DNA of 64,000 nucleotides from Corynebacterium massiliense DSM 45435. Lineage in GTDB: Bacteria > Actinomycetota > Actinomycetes > Mycobacteriales > Mycobacteriaceae. The stretch's first letter is position 1. Each line of letters starts with the position of its first letter. The notes under the pieces are model-generated. The model saw nothing but the letters and a program-made list of their open reading frames with translations. It did no database searches and had not been told where the DNA came from. Below, in pieces: positions 41,976 through 51,468 of this stretch. A program made the position numbers and the translations under genes. The stretch is taken from positions 930,001-994,000 of the forward strand of contig NZ_CP063189.1 of the NCBI RefSeq assembly GCF_028609805.1, in the 5' to 3' direction.

Positions 41976-43481
41976 ATGACTGCTGCGACTTATGACCTGA
42001 TGGACTACGACGAGGTCCTCAAGAAATACGATCCGGTAATGGGCATGGAAGTCCACGTCGAGTTGGCCACGGACACCAAGATGTTTTCGACCTCCTCGAC
42101 CGACTTCGGCGCAGCGCCTAATTCCAACGTTGACCCGGTCTCCTTGGGCCTGCCAGGTGCGCTTCCGGTGGTGAACAAGAAGGGCGTGGAGTGGGCTATC
42201 AAGATTGGCCTGGCGCTGAACTGCTCCATCGCCGAGTCCTCGCGCTTTGCCCGCAAGAACTACTTCTACCCGGACCAGCCGAAGAACTACCAGATCTCCC
42301 AGTACGACGAGCCGATTGCTTACGACGGCTACCTCGACGTCCAGCTGGAGGACGGCACCGAGTGGCGCGTGGAAATTGAGCGCGCCCACATGGAGGAAGA
42401 CACCGGCAAGCTCACCCACATCGGCGGTGCGGGCGGCCGCATTACCGGCGCGACGTCCTCGCTGGTGGACTGCAACCGCGCGGGTATTCCGCTTATCGAG
42501 ATTGTGACGAAGCCGATCACCGGCGCCGGCGAGCGCGCCCCAGAGGTGGCCAAGGCGTACGTCACCGCCCTGCGCGATCTCGTCGCAGCCCTGGGCGTGT
42601 CCGATGCCCGTATGGATCAGGGCTCGATGCGTGTGGACTCCAACCTCTCCCTGCGCCCGGTAGGCCAGGAAGAGTTTGGTACCCGCACGGAGACGAAGAA
42701 CATCAACTCGCTGCGCTCCGTGGAGCAGGCCGTTCGCTTCGAGATGCAGCGCCAGGCCCAGGTGCTCGAAGACGGCGGCGAGATCGTCCAAGAAACCCGC
42801 CACTACCAGGAAGGCGACGGCACTACCTCCAAGGGCCGCCCGAAGGAGACGGCCGAGGATTACCGCTACTTCAACGACCCGGATCTGCCGCCGGTTATCG
42901 CCCCACGCGAGTGGGTCGAGGAGATCCGCCAGACGCTGCCGGAGCTGCCGTGGGTCCGTCGCGCCCGCATCCAGAAGGAGTGGGGCTTAAAGGACAAGGA
43001 GATGCGCGATCTGGTCAACGCCGGCGCGCTCGATCTCATCGTGGACACCGTCGAGGCCGGCGCCGATCCGGAAAGTGCGCGGTCCTGGTGGGTCGCCTAC
43101 CTGGCGGGTAAGGCGAACGAGCAGGAAGTCGCGCTCGCGGACCTGGACATCACCCCGCAGCAGGTGGCCCGCGTTGCCGAGCTGGTCAAGGAAGGGAAGC
43201 TGACCACGAAGCTCGCCCGCAAGGCCGTCGACGGCGTGCTCGCTGGCGAGGGCGACGTGGACAAGGTCGTCGCGGACCGTGGCCTCGAGGTCGTGCGTGA
43301 CGATGGCGCCATCGAAAAGGCCGTCGACGACGCGCTTGCGGACAACCCGGACGTGGTGGAGAAGTACCGCGCGGGCAACAAGAAGGTCGCCGGCGCCATC
43401 GTGGGTGCGGTCATGAAGGCCACCCAGGGCAAGGCCGACCCGGGCCAGGTCAACAAGCTCATCGCAGAAAAGCTGTCCTAG
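41976..43481 (+). CDS. gatB: Asp/Glu-tRNA amidotransferase subunit B
   Basis: GatB binds the mischarged tRNA and activates its glutamate or aspartate with ATP. The 501-aa protein has the GMEVHVEL start of the kinase-like domain, the [15 protein letters not shown] segment, the [10 protein letters not shown] segment and the C-terminal YqeY-like tail domain. The gatCA genes lie 3.4 kb upstream, separated by the SIP and pfkA genes, as usual in this group. Confidence 0.96.
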   Translation: MTAATYDLMDYDEVLKKYDPVMGMEVHVELATDTKMFSTSSTDFGAAPNSNVDPVSLGLPGALPVVNKKGVEWAIKIGLALNCSIAESSRFARKNYFYPDQPKNYQISQYDEPIAYDGYLDVQLEDGTEWRVEIERAHMEEDTGKLTHIGGAGGRITGATSSLVDCNRAGIPLIEIVTKPITGAGERAPEVAKAYVTALRDLVAALGVSDARMDQGSMRVDSNLSLRPVGQEEFGTRTETKNINSLRSVEQAVRFEMQRQAQVLEDGGEIVQETRHYQEGDGTTSKGRPKETAEDYRYFNDPDLPPVIAPREWVEEIRQTLPELPWVRRARIQKEWGLKDKEMRDLVNAGALDLIVDTVEAGADPESARSWWVAYLAGKANEQEVALADLDITPQQVARVAELVKEGKLTTKLARKAVDGVLAGEGDVDKVVADRGLEVVRDDGAIEKAVDDALADNPDVVEKYRAGNKKVAGAIVGAVMKATQGKADPGQVNKLIAEKLS

Positions 43482-43496
43482 CCGCAGTCGCCCGCC

Positions 43497-43535
43497 CAGG
43501 GGCCCCTTTATCTAAGAGGGCCCTGCGCTTGTTTT
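43497..43535 (+). terminator. Terminator after gatB
   Basis: CAGGGGCCC and GGGCCCTG form a GC-rich stem with a 1-nt bulge, and TTGTTTT follows. Confidence 0.78.
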
Positions 43536-43536
43536 A

Positions 43537-43581
43537 GGGATTTTTCGGCCCCGAGATCGAATTTTCCGGCCGAAAAATCCC
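43537..43581. repeat. Perfect 14-bp inverted repeat between gatB and ku
   Basis: GGGATTTTTCGGCC (43537-43550) and GGCCGAAAAATCCC (43568-43581) are exact reverse complements around a 17-nt loop. In either direction it could act as a second terminator for the convergent gatB and ku genes. Confidence 0.75.
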
Positions 43582-43656
43582 GTTTTCGTGCGCCGAGGGG
43601 GAGAAAATCCCTGGGGTGAAGAGTCGCGGGAGATCCTCCTCGGCCGCGCCGCGGCG

Positions 43657-44676
43657 CTAGGCCGATTTCTTCTTCGACTTCGACTTGGAGCTGGACTTCG
43701 AGCCCGACTTGGACTTCGACTTCGACTTGGAGCTGGACTTCGAGCTGGACTTCGAGCTCGACGACTTCTTAGAGGACTTTTTCGACGACGACCCGCTGTC
43801 GTTGCCGTCGTCGCTATCCTCGCCGTCGTCGTCCTTCTTCGACTCCGAACTCGAGGACGATTTCTTCCCGCCCTTCTTCTTCAGCGAGTTCTGCAACGCC
43901 TCCATGAGGTCTACGACCTCTGCGTCATCGTCGTCGTCCGCTTCCGAGTCGGTGTCCGCGTCGCTGGCAGAGGTATCCGAATCCTTGGCGTCGATGGTCT
44001 CGCCCTCCTCGAGCTTGTGCTCGACGAGCTCGCGCAACTCCTTCTGGTAGTCGTCTTCGAACTCCTCGGGGGTGAAATCGGAGGAGTACTGCTCGACAAG
44101 CGCGGAGGACAGCTCGAGCTCTTTGTCGCTGACCTTCGCCTTTGATTTCGTTTCCTTGAAGTCGGCAGCGCGTACCTCATCGGCCCAGAGCATGGCTTGG
44201 AGCACGAGGACATCGTCACGCACGTGCAGGGCACCCAGCCGGGTCTTTTGCCGCAGCGCAAACTTGACGATGGCCGTCCGGTCCGTTTCCTCCAGCGTCT
44301 TGCGCAGCAGCAGGTAGGACTTCGGGGACTTGTCGGCCGGCCGCACGAAGTAGCTCTGGGACAGCATGATGGGGTCGACCTGGTCCGAGGGGACGAACTG
44401 GACGACCTCGATTTCGTCCTTTTCTGCCTCGGGCAGGGAGTCGAAGTCCTTGTCGGTAACCACGACGGTGTCGTCGCCGTCGTCGTAGGCCTTCTGGATG
44501 TGCTTAAACTCCACCTTCTCGCCGCAGGCCTCGCAGCGCCGTTCGTAGTGGATGCGGCCGCCGTCCTTGTCGTGCACCTGGCGGAAAGAGATGTCGTGGT
44601 CTTCGGTGGCCCCGTAGAGCTTGACCGGTACGTTGACGAGTCCGAAACTGATGGATCCATTCCAAATCGCGCGCAT
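43657..44676 (-). CDS. ku: Non-homologous end-joining protein Ku
   Basis: Bacterial Ku binds DNA ends as a homodimer and recruits LigD. The 339-aa protein has the Ku core (residues 1-230, start MRAIWNGSISFGLVNVPVKL). The C-terminal tail (about 255-339) is almost entirely Ser, Lys, Asp and Glu, ending in SKS/KSK repeats. Lysine-rich tails are known to help Ku bind and thread on DNA. It is divergent from ligD and has a leaderless -10 box. Confidence 0.95.
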   Translation of the reverse strand: MRAIWNGSISFGLVNVPVKLYGATEDHDISFRQVHDKDGGRIHYERRCEACGEKVEFKHIQKAYDDGDDTVVVTDKDFDSLPEAEKDEIEVVQFVPSDQVDPIMLSQSYFVRPADKSPKSYLLLRKTLEETDRTAIVKFALRQKTRLGALHVRDDVLVLQAMLWADEVRAADFKETKSKAKVSDKELELSSALVEQYSSDFTPEEFEDDYQKELRELVEHKLEEGETIDAKDSDTSASDADTDSEADDDDDAEVVDLMEALQNSLKKKGGKKSSSSSESKKDDDGEDSDDGNDSGSSSKKSSKKSSSSKSSSKSSSKSKSKSKSGSKSSSKSKSKKKSA

Positions 44677-44683
44677 ACGATAA

Positions 44684-44689
44684 AGGTTA
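44684..44689 (-). promoter_or_regulatory. Leaderless -10 box of ku (TAACCT on minus strand)
   Basis: The box ends 7 nt before the ku ATG at 44676. Confidence 0.5.
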
Positions 44690-44767
44690 AGGAAAAACTC
44701 ACCCGCGCATGGCTGGCGACCGCGTGCGCGGGGGTTTCACGGTGCGCACGATCTCAGGAGGACGCCG

Positions 44768-47374
44768 GTGGCGGAGGGGAAGACCTATCGGGTGGGAGGC
44801 CGCGAGCTGTCCGTTTCCAACCTGGACAAGGTTCTCTACCCGGAGACGGCGACGACCAAGGCGGAGGTGCTGCACTACTACCTCGCGGTCGCGGACGTCA
44901 TCATCCCGCACATTGCGAACCGCCCGGTCACCCGCAAACGCTGGGTGGACGGGGTGGGCACCGCCGCTGAGCCTGCCGATGCCTTCTTCCGCAAGGATCT
45001 GGAGGACTCAGCGCCGAACTGGATCCCCACCGGCACAATCGAGCACAAAACGGGCGTGAACGCGTACCCGCTTATCGGTGAACCCGCAGCCCTGGCTTGG
45101 TGCGCGCAAGTGGCGGCGCTCGAGCTGCACACCCCGCAGTGGCGCTTTACCCGTGAGGGCGCGCAGGCGAATCCGGATCGACTGGTGCTGGATCTAGACC
45201 CCGGGGAAGGCGTGGGCCTTGACCTATGCGCGCAGGTGGCGCTGTGGTCGCGCGAGGTGCTTGACGGGATGGGGCTGGAAAGCGTCCCCGTTACCAGTGG
45301 CTCGAAGGGCATTCACCTCTACGCCCGGCTCGACGGCGCCACGCCCGCGGATGGGGTGTCGGCCGTGGCGCACGAGTTCGCTCGCGCGTTGGCCAAGGAG
45401 CACCCGGACGAGGTCACTTCGGTGATGAAGAAGACCGCGCGCCGCGGCAAGGTGTTTGTGGACTGGAGCCAGAACAACGGCAAGAAGACGACGGTGAGTC
45501 CGTACTCGTTGCGTGGCAAGCCACAACCGACCGTGGCCGCGCCGCGCCAGTGGGCTGAGATCGAAGAGGCGGCCAGCCAACCGGGGTCACTCAAGCAGTT
45601 GCTTATCGATGACGTCTTGGACCGCATCGAGTCACTCGGCGACCCGTTGGCGCCGTTGGCGCCCGCGGGGGTGGCGCCAACGGGGGCGACGCCCGCGGGG
45701 GCGACGCCAACACAGACGGCGCAAGAGGAGCCGAAGGGGGAGACGTCCGGAAAAGACCCAGCTACGCCCGACGCGCGGCTGGCCAAGTATCGCTCCATGC
45801 GCGATCCGAAAAAGACGCGCGAGCCGATGGCCGCCGCCTCGTCGGCACCGGGGGCTGGTGCGGATGCCGCGCCGATATTCGTTATCCAAGAGCACCACGC
45901 GAGCTCGTTGCACTGGGATTTCCGCCTGGAACGCGGCGGGGTGCTCGTGTCCTGGGCCGTGCCGAAGGGGGTGCCGCTCGACGCGGAGGCGACGCGGCTG
46001 GCGGTACACACGGAGGACCACCCGCTGGACTACGCGAACTTCTTCGGTACCATCCCCAAAGGCCAGTACGGCGCCGGGACAGTGAAGATCTGGGATCGGG
46101 GCACCTGCGAGATCGAGAAGTGGCGCGATGGCAAGGAGGTCATCGCGACGCTGGCGGGGCGTGACAATGGCGGGCTCGGCGGGCTCGCCCGCCGATTCGC
46201 CCTTATCCACACCGGTGACAACAAGTGGCTGTTGAAATTCACGAAGAAGCAGCCGGAAGACGGCGTGACCGCGGCCGATAGCGACCATGGCTCTGGCGGG
46301 GATGGGGACGGGGACGCAGAGAGTGCACGTGGAAGCACGGGCTGCTCGCTGCGCCTGAGCGATTTGCCGGCGCCGATGATCGCGGAGCGGGGCTCTAAGG
46401 GCCAGATCCGGATCAGCGAGAAGGATGGCCACCGGTGGGCATTCGAGATGAAGTGGGACGGCTACCGCATCATCGCCGGGGCAACACCGGACGGCGTGGT
46501 CCTTGCCAGCCGCAACGGCAACGACTACACCGACCGTTTCCCGCAGCTGGCGGAGCTAAGTGGGGCGCTTGCCGGCGAGGCAGAAAAGCGGGGGAGCGCG
46601 GTTTTAGATGGCGAGGTGGTAGCCCTCAACGACGCCGGCCGGCCGGATTTCGGCCTGCTGCAAGACACGCGTCACCACACCGGTCACGCGCGCGCCGCCG
46701 CGGACATCGTCTACATGGTCTTCGACGTCCTCGCGATTGGCGGCGAGGATCTCACCGATCGCCCGTATTCGGCGAGGCGAAAGCTGTTGGAGACCATCCT
46801 CGAGGAAGGTGATGTGGTGCGCGTGCCGCCCAGCTACACCGGATCCCTATCTGGCGCGCAGCGGGCGGCGCGGTCGCTAGAGCTGGAAGGCGTGATGGCT
46901 AAGCGCACCGACGCGCCCTACTTTGCCGGCGAGCGCGACGGCGCGTGGCTCAAGCTCAAGTTCGAGCTGCACCAGGAAGTTGTGGTCATCGGCGCGCGGG
47001 AGGGGCAGGGCGAGCGCAGCGACAGTTTCGCCTCCCTCCTGGTTGCCGTGCCCGACGCTGACGGCGAGCTGCGTTATGCCGGGCGCGTGGGCACGGGATT
47101 TTCGGGGCGGGAGCTAAAGGACATCGCCAAGCGTCTGCGTCGTATCGAGCGTAAAACCCCTGGTGTGGGCGACGTTCCGGAGGAGGACAGAAACGACGCG
47201 TGGTGGGTGACGCCGAAGCTGGTGGCGGAAGTCAGCCTGGCCGGGCGTACGCGGGATGGCCGCGTGCGGCAGGCGGCCTGGCGCGGCTGGCGGGACGATA
47301 AGGGCACACGCGATGTGCGCTGGGAGGTCGGAAACGTCGAAGGTGACCTAGGCAACGGGCAGGCTGAAAACTAG
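44768..47374 (+). CDS. ligD: Multifunctional NHEJ ligase LigD
   Basis: LigD polishes and seals double-strand breaks bound by Ku. The 868-aa protein has three domains in the mycobacterial order. A primase-like polymerase (about 1-290, with LDLDPGEGVG) comes first. The 3'-phosphoesterase (about 360-500, with HHASSLHWDFRLE) follows. The ATP-dependent ligase (about 530-868) has the adenylated lysine in MKWDGYRI. A Pro/Ala/Thr repeat linker joins the first two. The GTG start follows AGGAGGA at 5-nt spacing. Confidence 0.95.
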   Translation: MAEGKTYRVGGRELSVSNLDKVLYPETATTKAEVLHYYLAVADVIIPHIANRPVTRKRWVDGVGTAAEPADAFFRKDLEDSAPNWIPTGTIEHKTGVNAYPLIGEPAALAWCAQVAALELHTPQWRFTREGAQANPDRLVLDLDPGEGVGLDLCAQVALWSREVLDGMGLESVPVTSGSKGIHLYARLDGATPADGVSAVAHEFARALAKEHPDEVTSVMKKTARRGKVFVDWSQNNGKKTTVSPYSLRGKPQPTVAAPRQWAEIEEAASQPGSLKQLLIDDVLDRIESLGDPLAPLAPAGVAPTGATPAGATPTQTAQEEPKGETSGKDPATPDARLAKYRSMRDPKKTREPMAAASSAPGAGADAAPIFVIQEHHASSLHWDFRLERGGVLVSWAVPKGVPLDAEATRLAVHTEDHPLDYANFFGTIPKGQYGAGTVKIWDRGTCEIEKWRDGKEVIATLAGRDNGGLGGLARRFALIHTGDNKWLLKFTKKQPEDGVTAADSDHGSGGDGDGDAESARGSTGCSLRLSDLPAPMIAERGSKGQIRISEKDGHRWAFEMKWDGYRIIAGATPDGVVLASRNGNDYTDRFPQLAELSGALAGEAEKRGSAVLDGEVVALNDAGRPDFGLLQDTRHHTGHARAAADIVYMVFDVLAIGGEDLTDRPYSARRKLLETILEEGDVVRVPPSYTGSLSGAQRAARSLELEGVMAKRTDAPYFAGERDGAWLKLKFELHQEVVVIGAREGQGERSDSFASLLVAVPDADGELRYAGRVGTGFSGRELKDIAKRLRRIERKTPGVGDVPEEDRNDAWWVTPKLVAEVSLAGRTRDGRVRQAAWRGWRDDKGTRDVRWEVGNVEGDLGNGQAEN
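45667..45711 (+). repeat. Three 15-bp tandem repeats in the ligD linker
   Basis: Three units of the form GGGGGxGxCGCCxxC start at 45667, 45682 and 45697. They encode GVAPT, GATPA and GATPT in the linker between polymerase and phosphoesterase domains. Confidence 0.7.
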
Positions 47375-47544
47375 CTCATTACATGAGAAAAATATAGGTT
47401 TTCGGCGCAATTAGGTTGCGGTTGTGCTGTGTTTTCCCGGTAAGGTTGAAGCTCGGTGCGTATTTCGCGGAGGTCCGATTGCACCACAGTCGGCTACCCG
47501 CGATGCGCTGCGAAACTATTCGCTATATACGCAAGGGAACACAC

Positions 47545-49038
47545 GTGTCTTATAAAAACGTAACCGCCATTGCCATGTCCTTCGTGGGACTGTTGGTGGG
47601 CGCCGGCTTCGCTACCGGCCAAGAGGTGGTCCAGTACTTCACCTCGTTCGGCTGGGGCGGTGTAGCAGGCATCGTTGTCGCCGGTCTCGTCATGACTCTG
47701 GCCGGCACCGTCTTTCTGCAGCTCGGCTCCTACTTCCACGCTTCCGAGCACAACCAGGTCTTCCGTCGGGTGACCCACCCGATCGTGTCGAAGCTGCTGG
47801 ATATCTCGGTCATCTTGACCCTGTTCTGCATCGGCTTTGTCATGCTCGCCGGCGCGGGCTCCAACATGCAGCAGCAGTTCGGCTGGGCGCCGTGGATCGG
47901 CTCCGGCCTCATGCTCGTCCTGGTGATGATCACCGGCATGCTGAACGTGGACAAGGTGTCCAAGGTTATCGGCGCTATCACGCCGTCCATCATCATCGCC
48001 GTGATCTTCGTGGCTGTGTACACGCTCATGCACATGCCGCCGGACATCGGCCAGGCAATGGAGACGTCCTCGCAGATCGAGGCCCCGATTGGTAACTGGC
48101 TGGTTTCCGCTCTGAACTACAACGGCCTGGCCCTGCTCTTGGCCGTGTCCATGTCCCTGGTTATCGGTGGCGACCACATCTCCCCGCGCGAGGCTGGTCT
48201 GGGCGGCATCGTCGGCGGCATCATTTACCTCATCATGATGGCGCTGGCTGGCTTCGCCCTGTTCATGAACTCCGATTCCGCGGGTGACACCGACATCCCG
48301 ATGCTCCAGCTCGTGGACGACATCAACCCGGTGTTGGGCGCGATTATGGCGGTCATCATCTTCCTGATGATCTTCAATACCGCCATCGGCATGTTCTACG
48401 CGCTGGGCAAGCGCCTGTCTTCGGGTCACGAAGACAAGTTCCACATGATCTTCTTCGCGGGTTGTATCGCCGGCTTCATTGTTTCCTTCTTCGGCTTCAA
48501 GACCCTGATGAACTACGTCTACCCGGTCATCGGTTACCTGGGCATCTTCATGGTGGTCGTGTTGGTGTGGGCATGGTTCAACTCCTTGAGCAAGATTCGC
48601 GATGAGTCCACCCGCCGCGCTCGTATCCGCGCTCTGATGCACCTCAAGCTGCACCCGGACAAGGACTACGACGCGGACCGTTACGACCAGGAGATCGGCC
48701 AGCAGATCACCGACTCCAACCTGGACGACGGGGCGCTCTACAGCGAGGTGGAGGACGAAGTCACCGAGGAGCTGCACAAGGACAGCGACGTCGACTTCGA
48801 CCGCAAGAAGTACGCCAGCGAGAACCACGAGGTCTCCGAGTACACCGATCGCGACGGCATCGAGCACGACCGTTCCGAAGAAGAAAAGAAGGAATGGCTC
48901 GACTCGCACAGCTCCACCGACGTCGAAGAAGAGATGTCGGGCGGCGCGGCCGATAACGGCGGTTCCACCGCTGGTTCCGAATCCGCTCGCGGCACGACCA
49001 CCGCAGAGGGTTCGGCACGCCGCATCTCCCGCGACTAG
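47545..49038 (+). CDS. YkvI-family membrane transporter-like protein with acidic C-terminal tail
   Basis: The 497-aa protein has about ten membrane helices (residues 5-350) and resembles the YkvI branch of the APC-type transporters. Helix 1 has GAGFATGQEV, and the central helices contain polar groups. A hydrophilic tail of about 145 residues follows, rich in Asp, Glu, Ser and Lys (EEEKKEW region). The substrate is unknown. The GTG at 47545 follows AAGGGA; the frame is open 129 bp further upstream. Confidence 0.85.
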   Translation: MSYKNVTAIAMSFVGLLVGAGFATGQEVVQYFTSFGWGGVAGIVVAGLVMTLAGTVFLQLGSYFHASEHNQVFRRVTHPIVSKLLDISVILTLFCIGFVMLAGAGSNMQQQFGWAPWIGSGLMLVLVMITGMLNVDKVSKVIGAITPSIIIAVIFVAVYTLMHMPPDIGQAMETSSQIEAPIGNWLVSALNYNGLALLLAVSMSLVIGGDHISPREAGLGGIVGGIIYLIMMALAGFALFMNSDSAGDTDIPMLQLVDDINPVLGAIMAVIIFLMIFNTAIGMFYALGKRLSSGHEDKFHMIFFAGCIAGFIVSFFGFKTLMNYVYPVIGYLGIFMVVVLVWAWFNSLSKIRDESTRRARIRALMHLKLHPDKDYDADRYDQEIGQQITDSNLDDGALYSEVEDEVTEELHKDSDVDFDRKKYASENHEVSEYTDRDGIEHDRSEEEKKEWLDSHSSTDVEEEMSGGAADNGGSTAGSESARGTTTAEGSARRISRD

Positions 49039-49074
49039 ACGCGGCTAGCGGCAGCGCGAAAAGCTGCACGAATA

Positions 49075-49125
49075 AAAAGAGGCGAAGAGTGGGTGTCATG
49101 GGTACACCCGCCCTTCGCCTCTTTT
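49075..49125. terminator. Strong hairpin terminator between the transporter and the aldo/keto reductase
   Basis: AAAAGAGGCGAAG and CTTCGCCTCTTTT pair perfectly, and the stem continues with GGGTGT/ACACCC around a short loop. It is probably bidirectional. The distal part overlaps the reductase upstream region. Confidence 0.88.
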
Positions 49126-49170
49126 CGTATCTCCTCGACAGCACAGCACATGCCGCGGACAATCGACTGT

Positions 49171-50238
49171 ATGACTTTCTACGCGCCTGCAGAAGACCGT
49201 TACGAAAAGATTCCGTACCGCACCGTCGGCCGCTCGGGCCTGAAACTGCCCGCCATCTCGCTCGGGCTGTGGCACAACTTCGGCGATGACAAGCCGTTGG
49301 CCACCCAGCGCGAGATCCTGCGCTACGCCTACGACTCCGGCATCACCCACTTCGACCTGGCCAACAACTACGGCCCAGAGCCGGGAGCGGCGGAGAAGAA
49401 CTTCGGCCGCATCTTCAAAGAGGACTTCAAGCCCTTCCGCGATGAGATGATCATTTCCTCCAAGGCGGGGTGGGTCATGAACGATTCGCCCTACGGCTTT
49501 GGTGGCTCGCGCAAGTACCTGATGAGCTCGCTGGACGCCTCCCTGGAGCGCATGGGTCTGGACTACGTGGATATCTTCTACCACCACCGTCCCGATGCGG
49601 ACACCCCGCTGGCGGAAACCATGTACGCCCTCCGTGACATCGTCGCCTCCGGTAAGGCGCTGTACGTGGGTATTTCCTCCTACGGCCCGGAGCTCACCCG
49701 TGAGGCCGTGGAGTTTATGGAGGATGAAGGCTGCCCGCTGCTCATCCACCAGCCCAGCTACTCGATGGTCAACCGCTGGGTCGAAGAACCGGGCGAGGAC
49801 GACACCTCGTTGCTGGAGGAGGCCGCCGATGGCGGGCTGGGCGTTATCGCCTTCTCCCCGTTGGCGCAGGGCATGTTGACCGACAAGTACCTCAACGGCA
49901 TTCCGGAGGATTCCCGCGCCGCGGCCGGAAAATCGCTGCAGCCGGACTGGCTGAACGAGGAGAACGTGGCGATGATCCGCCGCCTCAACGACATCGCCAG
50001 TGCCCGCGGTCAGTCGCTGGCGCAGATGGCCCTGTCCTGGGTTCTGCGCGACCAGGGAGACGAGACCGTTACCAGCGCGCTTATCGGCGCGTCTTCCGTG
50101 GACCAGTTGCAGTCGAACATCGAGGCGCTGGACAACCTCGACTTCACGGACGAGGAGCTCACCGCCATCGATGAGACCGCCCACGACGCGGGCATCAACA
50201 TCTGGGGCAAGGCCACCGAGGCCCGCCGCCACGGCTAG
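49171..50238 (+). CDS. Aldo/keto reductase (YghZ-like)
   Basis: The 355-aa NADPH-dependent reductase resembles E. coli YghZ, which acts on glyceraldehyde-3-phosphate and methylglyoxal. The catalytic tetrad appears as D and Y in FDLANNYG, K in IISSKAGW and H in FYHHRPD. The ATG at 49171 matches the YghZ N-terminus; an in-frame ATG at 49150 would add 7 residues. Related KcsA-type channel beta subunits exist, but no channel gene is nearby. Confidence 0.9.
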   Translation: MTFYAPAEDRYEKIPYRTVGRSGLKLPAISLGLWHNFGDDKPLATQREILRYAYDSGITHFDLANNYGPEPGAAEKNFGRIFKEDFKPFRDEMIISSKAGWVMNDSPYGFGGSRKYLMSSLDASLERMGLDYVDIFYHHRPDADTPLAETMYALRDIVASGKALYVGISSYGPELTREAVEFMEDEGCPLLIHQPSYSMVNRWVEEPGEDDTSLLEEAADGGLGVIAFSPLAQGMLTDKYLNGIPEDSRAAAGKSLQPDWLNEENVAMIRRLNDIASARGQSLAQMALSWVLRDQGDETVTSALIGASSVDQLQSNIEALDNLDFTDEELTAIDETAHDAGINIWGKATEARRHG

Positions 50239-50244
50239 CGCGGG

Positions 50245-51330
50245 CTAGGGAAGAGCCTGGAAGTCTTCCGGGTTCTTTACCTCTTCGCCCGCGGGCAGAG
50301 CCCCGTATTCGGGCAACACCACGCCGTCGGCGAAGGGGGAGCCGCCGAAGCGGTCGCGATCGTGGCTTTCTGCAAGCCACGACATGTCCGGCCCCACGGG
50401 AACAACCTGGGTGGGGTTTACTTCTTTGTGCACGATGTAATAGTGCTGCTTAATTTCGGTGAAATCGGTCGTGTCACCGAAACCGGGCAGCTGGAAAAGC
50501 TCTTGCAGGTAGCCGCGGATATTGGGCATCTCACTCGTCTTGTGACGCGAGGCCTTGAAATGCCCGTAGTAGACGGGATCGAAGCGGATGAGAGTCACGA
50601 AGAGGCGGACATCCGTTTCCGTCACGTGTTCGCCCACGAGATAGCGCTGCGATCCCAGGCGCTCTTCCACCCAGTCAAGTGCCTCCCACAAGCGGTGGTA
50701 CGCGTCCTCGTAGTCGCTTTGAGTACCCGCAAAGCCGCAGCGGTAGACGCCATTGTTGACGTTTTTGTAAATGTAGTCGTTTATCTTCTCCATCTCCGCC
50801 GCGTGCTGTGCCGGGTACAAATCCGGCGCTCCCGCGCGGTGAAAGTCGGTCCACTCGGTGATGAAGTCACGGACCAGGGTGGGAAAGTCGTTGGTGACTA
50901 CCTTCCCGGATTCCTCCTCCACCAGGGCCGGGACGGTGATGCCGCGCGGGTAGTCGGGAAAGCGGCGGAAGTAGGCTTCCTGGAGGCGCGGTATCTTGAG
51001 CACCGGGTCGACGCCGCCCGGATCGAGGGAGAAGTCCCACGAGCGTTTGTCGTGGGTGGGGCTGGCCAGCCCGAGCGAGATGCTGGATTCCAGGCCCACA
51101 AGGCGGCGGGTGATGATGCTGCGGTGCGCCCACGGGCAGGCCCGCGCACCGATGAGCCGGTAGCGGCCGGCGTCCATGGGCCAGGCGAAGGTGCCATCGC
51201 CACGCGCGGTGACGGTGCGTACGGAAGGGGAAACGCGGTCCGCGATGTAGGCGGTGTCGCGCACGTACTCGCCGTCAGCGGCGTTATGTGCGTCGCCGGC
51301 CCACTCCGGATTGTCTGACTGCGAAGGCAT
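50245..51330 (-). CDS. Xi-class glutathione transferase-like reductase (hydroquinone reductase type)
   Basis: The 361-aa protein belongs to the GST xi class, with the redox cysteine in the ACPWAHR motif and a C-terminal helical GST domain. In other bacteria such enzymes reduce glutathionyl-hydroquinones. Corynebacteria use mycothiol, so the thiol partner here is probably mycothiol; this is inferred. A GAGGAGTC ribosome site precedes the ATG at 51330. The long upstream open frame is a shadow of the DoxX gene. Confidence 0.9.
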   Translation of the reverse strand: MPSQSDNPEWAGDAHNAADGEYVRDTAYIADRVSPSVRTVTARGDGTFAWPMDAGRYRLIGARACPWAHRSIITRRLVGLESSISLGLASPTHDKRSWDFSLDPGGVDPVLKIPRLQEAYFRRFPDYPRGITVPALVEEESGKVVTNDFPTLVRDFITEWTDFHRAGAPDLYPAQHAAEMEKINDYIYKNVNNGVYRCGFAGTQSDYEDAYHRLWEALDWVEERLGSQRYLVGEHVTETDVRLFVTLIRFDPVYYGHFKASRHKTSEMPNIRGYLQELFQLPGFGDTTDFTEIKQHYYIVHKEVNPTQVVPVGPDMSWLAESHDRDRFGGSPFADGVVLPEYGALPAGEEVKNPEDFQALP

Positions 51331-51468
51331 GTCTGACTCCTCGGTGCGTTCGACGTAGTGAATGTAGATGCGGAAACAATGTGTGTGGGCGACTATAGCC
51401 CGCATTTGTTTCCTGACGCGCCGCTGCTGGTCAACCACGTCGCAGCCCGCCTCGTTTACTTTTGAAGC

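Noticed and set aside
43588..44145. Leu/Arg-rich plus-strand frame opposite the Ku tail
   Set aside because: Product of the repetitive Ser/Lys/Asp codons of ku read antisense.
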